From the NCBI RefSeq assembly GCF_003987145.1, contig NZ_PIPL01000001.1, forward strand, positions 1,984,001 to 2,048,000: a stretch of DNA of 64,000 nucleotides, written 5' to 3'. A model generated the notes under the pieces. The model was not told the DNA's origin and searched no databases. It was given only the letters and a program-made list of their open reading frames with translations. Shown here in pieces: positions 43,711-52,272 of this stretch (its first letter is position 1; each line of letters opens with the position of its first letter). The position numbers and the translations under genes were made by a program. Source of the DNA: Aliidiomarina minuta. Its GTDB lineage: Bacteria > Pseudomonadota > Gammaproteobacteria > Enterobacterales > Alteromonadaceae.

Positions 43711-44134
43711 GTTATCCCGCTTCTTTAAAAAAACTGAGCCGACAACTGCAACACCTTCTCAGTATCAGCAACTAGGTGGAGAGAAAGCGGTAAGGGCAAT
43801 GGCCGAGCGCTTTTACGACATCATGCAAAGCGATCCTGAAGCCAGTGATTTGCTGGCTATACATCCACAGCCCATGACCGCAATACGGCTAAAATTTTTT
43901 GAATTTTTAAGCGGTTGGCTAGGCGGTCCCCAACTATTCATTGAAAAATATGGCGACCCCAGATTGCGCGCTCGCCACCTGCCCTTTAGCATTGACATTA
44001 AAATGCGCGACCAATGGTTACACTGTATGTACGTGGTACTTAATGAGCAGGTACAGGATCCCCTGCTTAAACAACAGCTAAAGGCGCAGTTTACGCGCCT
44101 TGCCCACCATATGATAAATACAGCTGAATCCTAG
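43709..44134 (+). CDS. Group 2 truncated haemoglobin
   Basis: A 141-residue globin. The proximal histidine is His90 ('RLRARHLPFSI'), the B10 tyrosine is Tyr36 ('AERFYDIMQ') and the G8 tryptophan is Trp103 ('RDQWLHCMYVV'), all marks of the TrHb2 class. 'FLSGWLGGPQLFIEKYG' is the family's C-D region. Such proteins bind oxygen or handle NO and peroxide. AGAGGT lies four bases before the ATG. The start overlaps that of aroE on the opposite strand. The stop shares four bases with the convergent gene (44131-44134). Confidence 0.92.
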   Translation: MLSRFFKKTEPTTATPSQYQQLGGEKAVRAMAERFYDIMQSDPEASDLLAIHPQPMTAIRLKFFEFLSGWLGGPQLFIEKYGDPRLRARHLPFSIDIKMRDQWLHCMYVVLNEQVQDPLLKQQLKAQFTRLAHHMINTAES

Positions 44135-44829
44135 CTCGCTTTGGCCTGAATACGTTCAATGCGCCCTTTAAAGCCGGTTCTGGTTTTATCGTCCAGCCCG
44201 TGAGCCAGAGCCTCTTCGCACACCGCTATAGCTTTATCGTATTGCCCGTCTTCCATCAACACATTTGCATAGTTCTGGAAAGTAAGCACCTGCGGCAACT
44301 TGCCACCATTTTGTTTCTTTAACAGCGGTTTGATTTTCTTAAACTCATTCACATGCTGTTCAGCATAATGCTTAAAAGCTTCTCTCACGTCTGCTGTTTT
44401 ACGGTCCTTGTAGGTAGCATCCGTAATTTGCACATAAAGACGATGACGGGACAAAGGATCCTGAGTGCCTTGCAGTGCATCAATCTGGGCCACAACCGGT
44501 TCTGGTAGCGCCCCTGTCTGCGGAGTTACCGTTGGAGCCGCTACTTTTTCTTTTGCTACTGCAGGTTCTTTTGATTCTGTTTTAACTTTTGCAGCAGGGG
44601 CTGACTCCCTTCCTGTCTTCACTGGTGATGTCTTCACTGGTGCTTTTTTCTTTGCTGTCGCTGGCGCCGACTTTTCTGCTACCGGAGCAGAAACCGTTTC
44701 ACTGGCTTCAGCGGTTGGCTTTGTTTCCTCTGGTGCTGGTTTACTTTCTGGTTTTTGTTTGCCCAGCACACTACTGCGAAAAAACAGGAAGCCAGCAGCC
44801 ACCAGTGCGATAATAATTATATATTCCAT
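44131..44829 (-). CDS. Membrane-anchored protein with Ala/Pro/Lys-rich linker and TPR-like tail
   Basis: I do not recognise a named family for this 232-residue protein. It has an N-terminal membrane helix (residues 3-18), a low-complexity Ala/Pro/Lys/Glu linker (about 25-110) and a helical C-terminal domain in which 'LTFQNYANVLMEDGQYDKAIAVCEEALAHG' (in part) looks like one tetratricopeptide repeat. This layout suggests a tethered scaffold reaching into the cytoplasm or periplasm. GGAAAGGACT precedes the ATG at 44829. It follows rluF across a 26-bp gap on the same strand. Confidence 0.75.
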   Translation of the reverse strand: MEYIIIIALVAAGFLFFRSSVLGKQKPESKPAPEETKPTAEASETVSAPVAEKSAPATAKKKAPVKTSPVKTGRESAPAAKVKTESKEPAVAKEKVAAPTVTPQTGALPEPVVAQIDALQGTQDPLSRHRLYVQITDATYKDRKTADVREAFKHYAEQHVNEFKKIKPLLKKQNGGKLPQVLTFQNYANVLMEDGQYDKAIAVCEEALAHGLDDKTRTGFKGRIERIQAKAS

Positions 44830-44855
44830 AGTCCTTTCCTATTTAGCTATGCGAA

Positions 44856-45683
44856 TTACCGCTTACGAGAGCGAAAGCCTGCCGATGTATTCGCGGGTTT
44901 AGATTTAGTTTTTTTTACAGCACTTCTGTTACCGCGCGAGCGCTGCTTCGATGTATCTTCTGTTTTAATTGAGTGTTGTAACTTTTGCTCCAACAGGCGT
45001 AATTCACTGCCCGCCAACTGGCGCCATTCTCCCACCGCCAACTCACCCAGGTCGATATGCATAATACGCACTCGCTTCAGCTTCACCACTTCATAACCAA
45101 GGTACTCAGCCATACGCCGTATTTGGCGGTTCAACCCCTGCGTCAGCACAATACGAAAGGTGCGACCATTTATGCGATCCGCCTTACATTGCCGGGTAAC
45201 CGTATCCAGAATAGGCACACCGCGCCGCATCTGCTGTAAAAACTCATCATCAAAGCGGCGTTCCAGGGTAACTATGTATTCTTTCTCATGTTCATTACCC
45301 GCACGCAAGATTTTGTTTACAATATCACCATCATTAGTCAATAAAATCAAACCTTCCGAAGGCTTATCTAATCTTCCGATGGGAAATATACGATGTTCAT
45401 AGTTGACGGCATCAACTATATTGCCCCGCACCTTGCGCTCTGTGGTGCAAGTAATGCCCACAGGTTTATTGTATGCCAGGTACACAGAATCAGGTTTGCT
45501 AGTTAACAATTGCCCCCGAACTTCAATTTGATCGGAAGCGCCCACCTGTAAACCCATTTCTGCGGGTTGCCCATTCACCCGCACCTGCCCCTCTGCAATA
45601 AGCTTGTCCGCTTCACGGCGTGAGCAGATTCCAGTCTCACTGATCCACTTGTTCAACCGCTTAGTAGCACTGGAATCACTCAT
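44856..45683 (-). CDS. rluF: 23S rRNA pseudouridine synthase RluF
   Basis: A 275-residue pseudouridine synthase of the RsuA family. The N-terminal S4 RNA-binding domain is 'RLNKWISETGICSRREADKLI', and the catalytic aspartate lies in 'FPIGRLDKPSEGLILLTNDGD'. The following 'NKILRAGNEHEKEYIVTLE' and 'TQGLNRQIRRMAEYLGYEV' match RluF, which modifies U2604 of 23S rRNA, better than RluB. A basic C-terminal tail is present, also as in RluF. The ATG lies inside the end of hemF (eight-base overlap), so the two are coupled. Confidence 0.88.
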   Translation of the reverse strand: MSDSSATKRLNKWISETGICSRREADKLIAEGQVRVNGQPAEMGLQVGASDQIEVRGQLLTSKPDSVYLAYNKPVGITCTTERKVRGNIVDAVNYEHRIFPIGRLDKPSEGLILLTNDGDIVNKILRAGNEHEKEYIVTLERRFDDEFLQQMRRGVPILDTVTRQCKADRINGRTFRIVLTQGLNRQIRRMAEYLGYEVVKLKRVRIMHIDLGELAVGEWRQLAGSELRLLEQKLQHSIKTEDTSKQRSRGNRSAVKKTKSKPANTSAGFRSRKR

Positions 45684-46611
45684 TGGCCAACCAGTCCTGA
45701 GGTTTCAGGTAACGTTCATACAAAAGGCTTTCTGCTGTTCCTGGCTCGGGTGTATGCATATACTCCCAGCGCACCAAAGGCGGCATGGACATTAAAATGG
45801 ACTCTGTGCGGCCACCGGTTTGTAATCCGAACAGGGTGCCGCGGTCATAGACCAGGTTAAATTCAACATAACGCCCACGACGGTACAACTGAAACTGGCG
45901 TTCTCTTTCTCCGTATTCGGTATCTTTACGACGCTCCACAATAGGTGCATACGCAGGCAGGAAATGGTCACCGACCGACTGCATCAAGCCAAAGGCATGC
46001 GCAAAATCTTTCTCGCCCTTCAGGTTGCAGTTCAGGTCATCAAAAAACAGCCCCCCTACACCCCGGGTTTCTTCGCGGTGTGGCAAATAGAAATACTCGT
46101 CGCACCAATGTTTATAGCGTGGATAATAGTCGGCACCAAAAGCATCACAGGCTTTTTTGGCTGTTTTGTGCCAGTGCACGGCGTCCTCTTCACGAGGATA
46201 AAAAGGTGTCAGGTCAAAACCACCGCCAAACCACCAGGCAGGCTCTTCGCCAGCTTTTTCCGCAATAAAAAAGCGCACGTTCGCATGGCTGGTTGGCACA
46301 TGCGGATTACGCGGATGCAAGACCAGCGAAACGCCGCAGGCATGAAAGCTGCGCCCGGCCAGTTCTGGTCGGTGCGCGGTTGCTGACGCAGGCATCTGGG
46401 CACCATACACATGAGAGAAATTAACGCCTCCCTGTTCAAACACCCGTCCCTGCTTTAACACCCGTGAACGACCACCGCCCCCAGCTTCCCGCTGCCAGCT
46501 ATCTTCCTGAAATGAAGCACCGCCATCTAAAGCTTCCAGCTGCTGACAAATGTTGTCCTGCAACTGCAGCAGATAAGTTTTCACTTCGGCGAGATAGGCA
46601 TGTTCTTTCAT
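45676..46611 (-). CDS. hemF: Aerobic coproporphyrinogen III oxidase
   Basis: A 311-residue oxygen-dependent enzyme that decarboxylates coproporphyrinogen III in haem synthesis. Typical blocks are 'ASATAHRPELAGRSFHACGVSLVLHPRNPHVPTSH' in part, 'WWFGGGFDLTPFYP', 'WCDEYFYLPHREETRGVGGLFFDD' in part, and 'RGRYVEFNLVYDRGT'. The length agrees with the family (about 300). Its ATG overlaps the tsaC stop by four bases; AAGGAAG lies ten bases upstream. An aerobic enzyme indicates growth in oxygen. Confidence 0.96.
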   Translation of the reverse strand: MKEHAYLAEVKTYLLQLQDNICQQLEALDGGASFQEDSWQREAGGGGRSRVLKQGRVFEQGGVNFSHVYGAQMPASATAHRPELAGRSFHACGVSLVLHPRNPHVPTSHANVRFFIAEKAGEEPAWWFGGGFDLTPFYPREEDAVHWHKTAKKACDAFGADYYPRYKHWCDEYFYLPHREETRGVGGLFFDDLNCNLKGEKDFAHAFGLMQSVGDHFLPAYAPIVERRKDTEYGERERQFQLYRRGRYVEFNLVYDRGTLFGLQTGGRTESILMSMPPLVRWEYMHTPEPGTAESLLYERYLKPQDWLANE

Positions 46612-47177
46612 GAGCGAATAACTTCCTTAGTCAGCGGGTTAATAATACGGCTCGGTTGAGTAGCCTTGCCCACTTCGGCATCCATAATCCAGTCAATGTC
46701 TTCACCAAAGGTGTTTCTAACTGCCTCGGCTGAAGTTAACGCGGGCTCGCCACTACGATTCGCACTGGTAGACACCAACGCCGTACCTAACGCCTTACAC
46801 AACTGTCGCGCCGGTTCATGGGCGGTTACCCGCACCGCTATGGTGTCATGCTGGCCACGTAGGAATGAGGGCACATCCGGCCGCGCCGGAAGTATTAGTG
46901 TAGTATGACCCGGCCAGTGAGACAGCACATTAAAGCGCTGATCCTGCAATATTTTTTTATCGTCTACATAGTCCAGAAGCTGGCTATAATCAGCTGCAAT
47001 CAGAATCAGTCCCTTCTCCGCAGAACGAGACTTGAGAGACAGTAAACGACGTACGGCCACTTCATCATAAGGGGCACAGCCCAGACCAAATACAGCCTCG
47101 GTGGGATAAGCAATAACGCCATGCCGGGCCAGAGCATCACGAGCCGGAATAAAAGTTTCAGGGGTATAATTAGTCAT
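46608..47177 (-). CDS. tsaC: Threonylcarbamoyl-AMP synthase
   Basis: A 189-residue YrdC-fold enzyme making threonylcarbamoyl-AMP from threonine, bicarbonate and ATP for t6A37 in tRNA. It has 'GVIAYPTEAVFGLGCAPYDE', 'LLSLKSRSAEKGLILIA' and 'LVSTSANRSGEPALTSAEAV'. The C-terminal YwlC extension is absent, so it is TsaC rather than TsaC2. GAGGAG lies eight bases before the ATG. It is part of the conserved block with yrdD, smg and dprA. Confidence 0.94.
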   Translation of the reverse strand: MTNYTPETFIPARDALARHGVIAYPTEAVFGLGCAPYDEVAVRRLLSLKSRSAEKGLILIAADYSQLLDYVDDKKILQDQRFNVLSHWPGHTTLILPARPDVPSFLRGQHDTIAVRVTAHEPARQLCKALGTALVSTSANRSGEPALTSAEAVRNTFGEDIDWIMDAEVGKATQPSRIINPLTKEVIRS

Positions 47178-47211
47178 GCGGCCAGGCTCCTCAATAATAA
47201 TTCAGACTGCA

Positions 47212-47781
47212 TTATAAAGGCTCTGAACTATAACTGCAGGATTTTTGCGGGCATTTTAGTCTGACTCCCGCTGCACTTTTCTTTTCAACCAATACGTGCC
47301 AGCCACAATCCGGGCATGTCTGCGCCACAGGTCTATCATTTAACGCATAGCGGCATTTGGGGTAAGCGTCACAAGGATAGAAAACTTTGCCGTACTTATT
47401 ACTGCGTTCAATAAGCGAACCTTTGCCACATTGTGGGCAATCTGCCAGCGCACCCTGTTCTTCTTCGGCATCAGGATCAGCAATATAATCACATTTCGGG
47501 AAATTGCTGCAGCCGATAAAAAAGCCAAAACGACCTTTTTTCAGCAGTAACGGATGCTCACACTCAGGACAATAAGCATCGGGCAGAGGCTGGGGCTCGA
47601 AATCGGAGGTTTCCTGCAATGAGCGGGTATAATCGCAAGCAGGGTAATTGGAACAACCCCAGAAACTATTCTGGCCAATATGCTTGATTCGCAGCTGACC
47701 ATCGCAACGCGGGCAGGGTTTAGTGTCGGCATCAGAATGCTGCGCCGAGAATAGCGCAGCATCTTTATTCTGCTCTGTCAT
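47212..47781 (-). CDS. yrdD: YrdD-like topoisomerase zinc-finger protein
   Basis: A 189-residue protein made of four C4 zinc-finger modules resembling the C-terminus of DNA topoisomerase I: 'CPRCDGQ...GCSNYPACDY', 'CPECEHP...GCSNFPKCDY', 'CPQCGKG...PCDAYPKCRY' and 'CPDCGWH...CPQKSCSY'. It likely binds single-stranded DNA, but the function is not known. It lies between smg and tsaC as in E. coli, with a 2-bp gap after smg. Confidence 0.9.
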   Translation of the reverse strand: MTEQNKDAALFSAQHSDADTKPCPRCDGQLRIKHIGQNSFWGCSNYPACDYTRSLQETSDFEPQPLPDAYCPECEHPLLLKKGRFGFFIGCSNFPKCDYIADPDAEEEQGALADCPQCGKGSLIERSNKYGKVFYPCDAYPKCRYALNDRPVAQTCPDCGWHVLVEKKSAAGVRLKCPQKSCSYSSEPL

Positions 47782-47783
47782 AT

Positions 47784-48260
47784 TTAGTGCATGAAGCCTT
47801 CCGGCTCCTCAAAAATAAGACCTTCCATTTGCGAGTAGGCATCTTCGCGACCCGGTACATTAAAGAGCACCATCAATACCACCCACTTCAGGTCTTCCAG
47901 GGCAAAGCTTTGTGTATCCAGCTCCATCACCCGATCCAGCACCATTTCGCGAGTGGTAAAATCAAGCACACCTATTTGCTCCAGGTACATTAAAAAGCCA
48001 CGGCTGGGACTGTCCAGTCGCGCCATTTCACCCGCAGTAAAGGCACGGAAAGTCGCCTGCGGCGCCGCATTCAAATACGGTGTCTGCTGGCTATCCTGCA
48101 AATCGGCCAGGCGTTCGAGCCAGGCCAGTGCTTTATTGATTTCCTGTTGATGGAATCCCGCTCGGGTCAACTCATCAGTCAGTTCATCGTGGTCTACTAC
48201 CACTTCCATTTCTGAATGGACGTAGTTTTCAAATAGATACATGAGGATATCAAACATCAT
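47784..48260 (-). CDS. smg: Smg family protein (DUF494)
   Basis: A 158-residue all-helical protein of the Smg family, with the hallmark 'MFDILMYLFENYVHSE' start and the C-terminal 'LKWVVLMVLFNVPGREDAYSQME'. The role is unknown; it is always found beside dprA. The second ATG (48257) gives the usual N-terminus, the first is at 48260; either may be used. The dprA stop lies directly before it, so translation is probably coupled. Confidence 0.92.
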   Translation of the reverse strand: MMFDILMYLFENYVHSEMEVVVDHDELTDELTRAGFHQQEINKALAWLERLADLQDSQQTPYLNAAPQATFRAFTAGEMARLDSPSRGFLMYLEQIGVLDFTTREMVLDRVMELDTQSFALEDLKWVVLMVLFNVPGREDAYSQMEGLIFEEPEGFMH

Positions 48261-49352
48261 TTATTCCCTCCTCACCCTGACATAACCGCCAGGTACAGCT
48301 GTTACCCATCCATCCAACTCTAAACTGATCAGTTGGTTCATGACCGACGCCACTGGCAGACAAGTACGTTCGACCAGGCTGTCAATTGACGTGGTCTCAA
48401 AGCCTACGTTAGCTAACATTTGTTGATTTGCCAACCCTGTTGACACCACTTTCGACCTGTTTTCAATATTTTCAGGTAGTTCCATGGCCCCCTGCAACGC
48501 AGGCAATTCAGCCAAAATGTCCTGAGCACAGGTTACCAGAATCGCGCCCTCTTGTATAAGCTGATGATTACCTCGATAGCTACTTTGAGTGACCGGCCCA
48601 GGTAACGCATACACGTTACGGTTCTGCTCTAAGGCAAGACGCGCGGTCACCAGTGAACCGCTACGAATACTGGCTTCAACCACTAACACGCCCTGACTTA
48701 GTCCAGTTATTATACGATTGCGACGCAGAAAATGATCGCTTCGTGCCGAAGTACCGGGAATAAACTCAGAAATCAGTACACCTTTATCGCCTATTTCCCG
48801 GTATAGCTCCCGTGCTCTAGGCGGATAACAAATGTCAGGGCCACAGCCCAGTACAGCAATGGTATCGGCCCCCTGCTCCAGCGCGGCATGGTGGGCAGCC
48901 GAATCTATGCCCAACGCCATACCACTGCAGATAGCCCAGCCGCAGCGAGTTAAGTCCGCGGTCAACTGTGTCGCATGTTGTAAGCCGTAATGAGAAGCCC
49001 TGCGGCTGCCCACTACTGCCAACTGCGGTTTATCCAGTAAACTTTTGTCGCCCTTGCCAAATAACAACCAGGGCGGCCTGTGAATATGAGTTAAAGCTTC
49101 CGGATAATCAGCACAGGCCCGGGTTAATAAAAAATGGCGGTCGTCCTCTTCCAGCCATCTCAACGTGGTTTCTATATAAGCGTCGGGAGCTTTAGGAATC
49201 TGTTGCTGCCAGAATCGGCTGAGGCCGGCAAAAGGCTGTTCCGCATTCTGCGCCAGATTTCCCTGCACACGATGCCTGCTTAATAACTCGTGTAGCTGAG
49301 CCGGAGCCAGTAATAACGATAACCATTGCCCTATACTTTGCTGTGTCCACAT
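48261..49352 (-). CDS. dprA: DNA processing protein DprA/Smf
   Basis: A 363-residue Rossmann-fold protein that loads RecA on incoming single-stranded DNA during transformation. Core motifs are 'LAVVGSRRASHYG', 'CSGMALGIDSAAHHAAL', 'AVLGCGPDICYPP' and 'DHFLRRNRIITGLSQGVLVVEA'. A C-terminal winged-helix domain follows. The start at 49352 is supported by AAGGATGG; an extension to 49409 is not family-like. Divergent from def across about 150 bp. Natural competence is possible but not shown by this gene alone. Confidence 0.94.
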   Translation of the reverse strand: MWTQQSIGQWLSLLLAPAQLHELLSRHRVQGNLAQNAEQPFAGLSRFWQQQIPKAPDAYIETTLRWLEEDDRHFLLTRACADYPEALTHIHRPPWLLFGKGDKSLLDKPQLAVVGSRRASHYGLQHATQLTADLTRCGWAICSGMALGIDSAAHHAALEQGADTIAVLGCGPDICYPPRARELYREIGDKGVLISEFIPGTSARSDHFLRRNRIITGLSQGVLVVEASIRSGSLVTARLALEQNRNVYALPGPVTQSSYRGNHQLIQEGAILVTCAQDILAELPALQGAMELPENIENRSKVVSTGLANQQMLANVGFETTSIDSLVERTCLPVASVMNQLISLELDGWVTAVPGGYVRVRRE

Positions 49353-49500
49353 GATGCCATCCTTGTCATCTGCATAAATAATCCTTATATATTTGCTATG
49401 AACGACCAAAGTGCAAGCCCAGGCACTATTATTTAGTGGGGGTTCCCGTTAAAATTAGGCGATAGCTTGCACTGCAACAGAAATACAAGAGGTAGATCCA

Positions 49501-50013
49501 ATGGCCACCCTGGAAATTTTACAGTATCCGGACGACCGTCTGCGCAAAGTAGCCAAACCCGTGGCTGACGTTGACGACGCCCTGCGCAATGTCATCGACA
49601 ACATGTTTGAAACCATGTACGAAGCAAGCGGCGTGGGCCTGGCGGCAACGCAGGTCGACGTGCATAAGCGTTTTTTTATAGCTGATTGCTCGGAGAATCA
49701 GGATGAACCTCTGGTATTTATCAATCCTGAGATCATTGAACGTGATGGCATGCATGAAAATGAAGAAGGTTGCCTGAGCTTTCCAAACGTTTACGCCAAA
49801 GTGGAACGCGCCAGCGAAATCAAAGTGAAAGCGCTGGATCGTGACGGAAATGAATTCATACGCGAAGCAGACGGATTGCTGGCAATCTGCATCCAGCATG
49901 AGCTGGATCACTTGCAGGGTAAGCTTTTTGTTGACTACCTGTCGCCTTTGAAACGCAACCGTATCCGTAAGAAACTGGAAAAAGAAGCCAAACTCGCCGC
50001 CCGCGAGGCATAA
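49501..50013 (+). CDS. def: Peptide deformylase
   Basis: A 170-residue metalloenzyme removing the formyl group from nascent proteins. All three motifs are present: 'GVGLAATQVD', 'EGCLSFPNVY' (metal Cys) and 'CIQHELDHLQGKLF' (HExxH). AGAGGTAGATCC lies before the ATG. It heads the plus-strand operon def-fmt-rsmB-trkA. Confidence 0.97.
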   Translation: MATLEILQYPDDRLRKVAKPVADVDDALRNVIDNMFETMYEASGVGLAATQVDVHKRFFIADCSENQDEPLVFINPEIIERDGMHENEEGCLSFPNVYAKVERASEIKVKALDRDGNEFIREADGLLAICIQHELDHLQGKLFVDYLSPLKRNRIRKKLEKEAKLAAREA

Positions 50014-50021
50014 GGATACAC

Positions 50022-50969
50022 GTGCGTATTATTTTTGCAGGCACTCCGGATTTCGCAGCGCGCCATTTACAGGCACTGCTGGACAATAACCATCACGAAG
50101 TAGTGGCGGTATACACACAACCTGACAGGCCCGCCGGGCGCGGTAAAAAATTACAGGCTAGCGCCGTTAAGGAGCTGGCACTTCAGTATCAGATATCGAT
50201 TGAACAACCAGAAAGCCTGAAGAGTGAATCAGCACAACAGCAGCTGGCCTCCTATCAGGCTGACATCATGATCGTGGTGGCTTATGGCCTGCTACTCCCT
50301 CAGGCGGTTCTCGAAATACCACGTCTTGGCTGCGTCAACGTGCACGGTTCTTTATTACCCCGCTGGCGCGGAGCGGCACCTATTCAGCGTGCCATTTGGG
50401 CTGGTGACAAAGAAACCGGTGTCACCATCATGCAAATGGATGAAGGGCTGGATACCGGTCCTATGTTATTGAAAAGAAGCATTCCTATTGAGAATCAGGA
50501 TACTTCAGCCTCAATTTACAACAAGCTTGCCGAATTGGGACCGGAAGCCTTATTACAGACTCTGACCCAGCTCGAAAACGGCACCTGTAATCCTGAACCG
50601 CAGGACGACAGCAACGCCAGTTATGCGAAGAAATTGAAAAAACAGGAAGCTCAGATTGACTGGAAACAGGATGCGGAATTTATCGAGCGCTGTATCCGGG
50701 CTTTCACACCCTGGCCGGGTACTGAGTTTACGCTCGAAGGAATGCGCTTTAAAGTCTGGCAAGCGAATGTATGCCAGGGCGAAGCAAATGCGCTGCCCGG
50801 CACCATTTTACAGGCAGATAAAAGCGGCCTTCGGGTCCAAACCGAGCAAGGCGCACTGAACATCACCCAACTGCAACCACCGGGCAAAAAAGCTATGCCG
50901 ATAGCCGACGTACTCAATGCGCGGGCGGCCCTGTTCCAGCCAGGTGTCATACTGAGCCAGCATGAATAA
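50022..50969 (+). CDS. fmt: Methionyl-tRNA formyltransferase
   Basis: A 315-residue enzyme formylating initiator Met-tRNA. It has 'IIFAGTPDFAARHLQALL', the folate/catalytic region 'VNVHGSLLPRWRGAAPIQRAI' in part and 'MDEGLDTGPML'. The C-terminal tRNA-binding domain is complete. The start is GTG at 50022, eight bases after the def stop, with AAGGATAC upstream. It overlaps rsmB by eight bases. Confidence 0.96.
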   Translation: MRIIFAGTPDFAARHLQALLDNNHHEVVAVYTQPDRPAGRGKKLQASAVKELALQYQISIEQPESLKSESAQQQLASYQADIMIVVAYGLLLPQAVLEIPRLGCVNVHGSLLPRWRGAAPIQRAIWAGDKETGVTIMQMDEGLDTGPMLLKRSIPIENQDTSASIYNKLAELGPEALLQTLTQLENGTCNPEPQDDSNASYAKKLKKQEAQIDWKQDAEFIERCIRAFTPWPGTEFTLEGMRFKVWQANVCQGEANALPGTILQADKSGLRVQTEQGALNITQLQPPGKKAMPIADVLNARAALFQPGVILSQHE

Positions 50970-52260
50970 CGCGGCAACAGCTCGTGCCGCCGCCGCTTTT
51001 TGCCTGCAACAGGTCCTGCAGCATGAGCGCTCATTGAATCAGGTGATGCCTGAGGCGCAGCAAAAATTCAGTCTCTCAGCGGGCGATAAAGCTTTTACTC
51101 AGGCCATCGTATTTGGCGTACTGCGTGACCTCCCGGCGCTTGAATGGCTGGTTCAGCAGGCGCTTGATAAGCCGCTGAGAAGTAAACTTCGCGTAATACA
51201 TTATCTTATCCTCGTTGGCCTGCAGCAACTCCGCTCAATGCGCACAGCTTCCCATGCCGCCATCGCAGAAACGGTTAACGCCTGCGCTCTGCTACGACAA
51301 AAAGCATTAAAAGGTCTGGTCAATGCTGTCCTGCGCAACTATCAGCGCCAGCAAGAAAGTCTGGAAGCACAGCTGGCATCCTTACCGGATAAAATTCTGG
51401 GCCATCCGGGCTGGTTATTACGTCGGCTCAAAGAAACCTACCCCGAATACTGGCCTGCTATAGTGGCGGCCAATAACACTCAGGCTCCTATGTGGCTGCG
51501 CGTAAACATACGCCATCATAGTGTGGCTGAGTATGCTCATTTGCTTCAACAACAGGGCCTCGAAAGCACCACACAACCTGGCCTGGAACAGGCCATTTGC
51601 CTGCAGCACCCGGTTGATGTACATAGCCTGCCCGGCTTCAGCGAAGGCTGGGTGTCAGTGCAGGATGGCGCGGCGCAGTACGCGGCTCAATTACTGAATG
51701 CTCAACCCGGCGAGCGCATTCTGGATGCCTGTGCTGCACCTGGCGGCAAAACCGCGCATATTCTGGAACGCTGCGACTGCCAGGTTAGCGCATTAGATAT
51801 TGATGCTACTCGGCTGACACGGGTGGAAGAGAACCTGCAGCGTTTGCAACTGCACGCCAACTGTCAGCAAGGGGACGCTGCAAACCCTGACACCTGGTGG
51901 GACGGGCAGCAATTTGACCGCATTTTACTGGATGCACCCTGCTCGGCAACGGGCGTCATTCGCCGCCATCCTGACATAAAATGGTTACGTCGTGACTCTG
52001 ATATTGACCAGCTCACCGAATTACAGGCGCAAATACTAGCCTGCCAATGGCAACTTCTTAAACCTGGTGGTACCTTGTTATATGCAACCTGCTCCGTATT
52101 ACCACAGGAAAATCATCAGCAAGTAGCGGCTTTTTTGGCCTCGCATCCGGATGCCTATTATGATCCCCTGTATGCTGATGATGAAAGCGGGTGGCAACTG
52201 CGCCCAGGCCAGAATAATCTGGATGGATTTTTTTATGCGCGGCTTCAAAAGCAAGAGTGA
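50962..52260 (+). CDS. rsmB: 16S rRNA m5C967 methyltransferase
   Basis: A 432-residue RsmB (Sun/Fmu) enzyme: an N-terminal NusB-like domain ('AAFCLQQVLQHERSLNQVMPE') and a SAM methyltransferase domain with 'DACAAPGGKTAHILE', 'DAPCSATGVIRRHPDIKW' and the second cysteine region 'LLYATCSVLPQEN'. Both cysteines of the two-Cys m5C mechanism are present. Its ATG lies inside fmt. Confidence 0.95.
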   Translation: MNNAATARAAAAFCLQQVLQHERSLNQVMPEAQQKFSLSAGDKAFTQAIVFGVLRDLPALEWLVQQALDKPLRSKLRVIHYLILVGLQQLRSMRTASHAAIAETVNACALLRQKALKGLVNAVLRNYQRQQESLEAQLASLPDKILGHPGWLLRRLKETYPEYWPAIVAANNTQAPMWLRVNIRHHSVAEYAHLLQQQGLESTTQPGLEQAICLQHPVDVHSLPGFSEGWVSVQDGAAQYAAQLLNAQPGERILDACAAPGGKTAHILERCDCQVSALDIDATRLTRVEENLQRLQLHANCQQGDAANPDTWWDGQQFDRILLDAPCSATGVIRRHPDIKWLRRDSDIDQLTELQAQILACQWQLLKPGGTLLYATCSVLPQENHQQVAAFLASHPDAYYDPLYADDESGWQLRPGQNNLDGFFYARLQKQE

Positions 52261-52272
52261 GCGGATACCACA

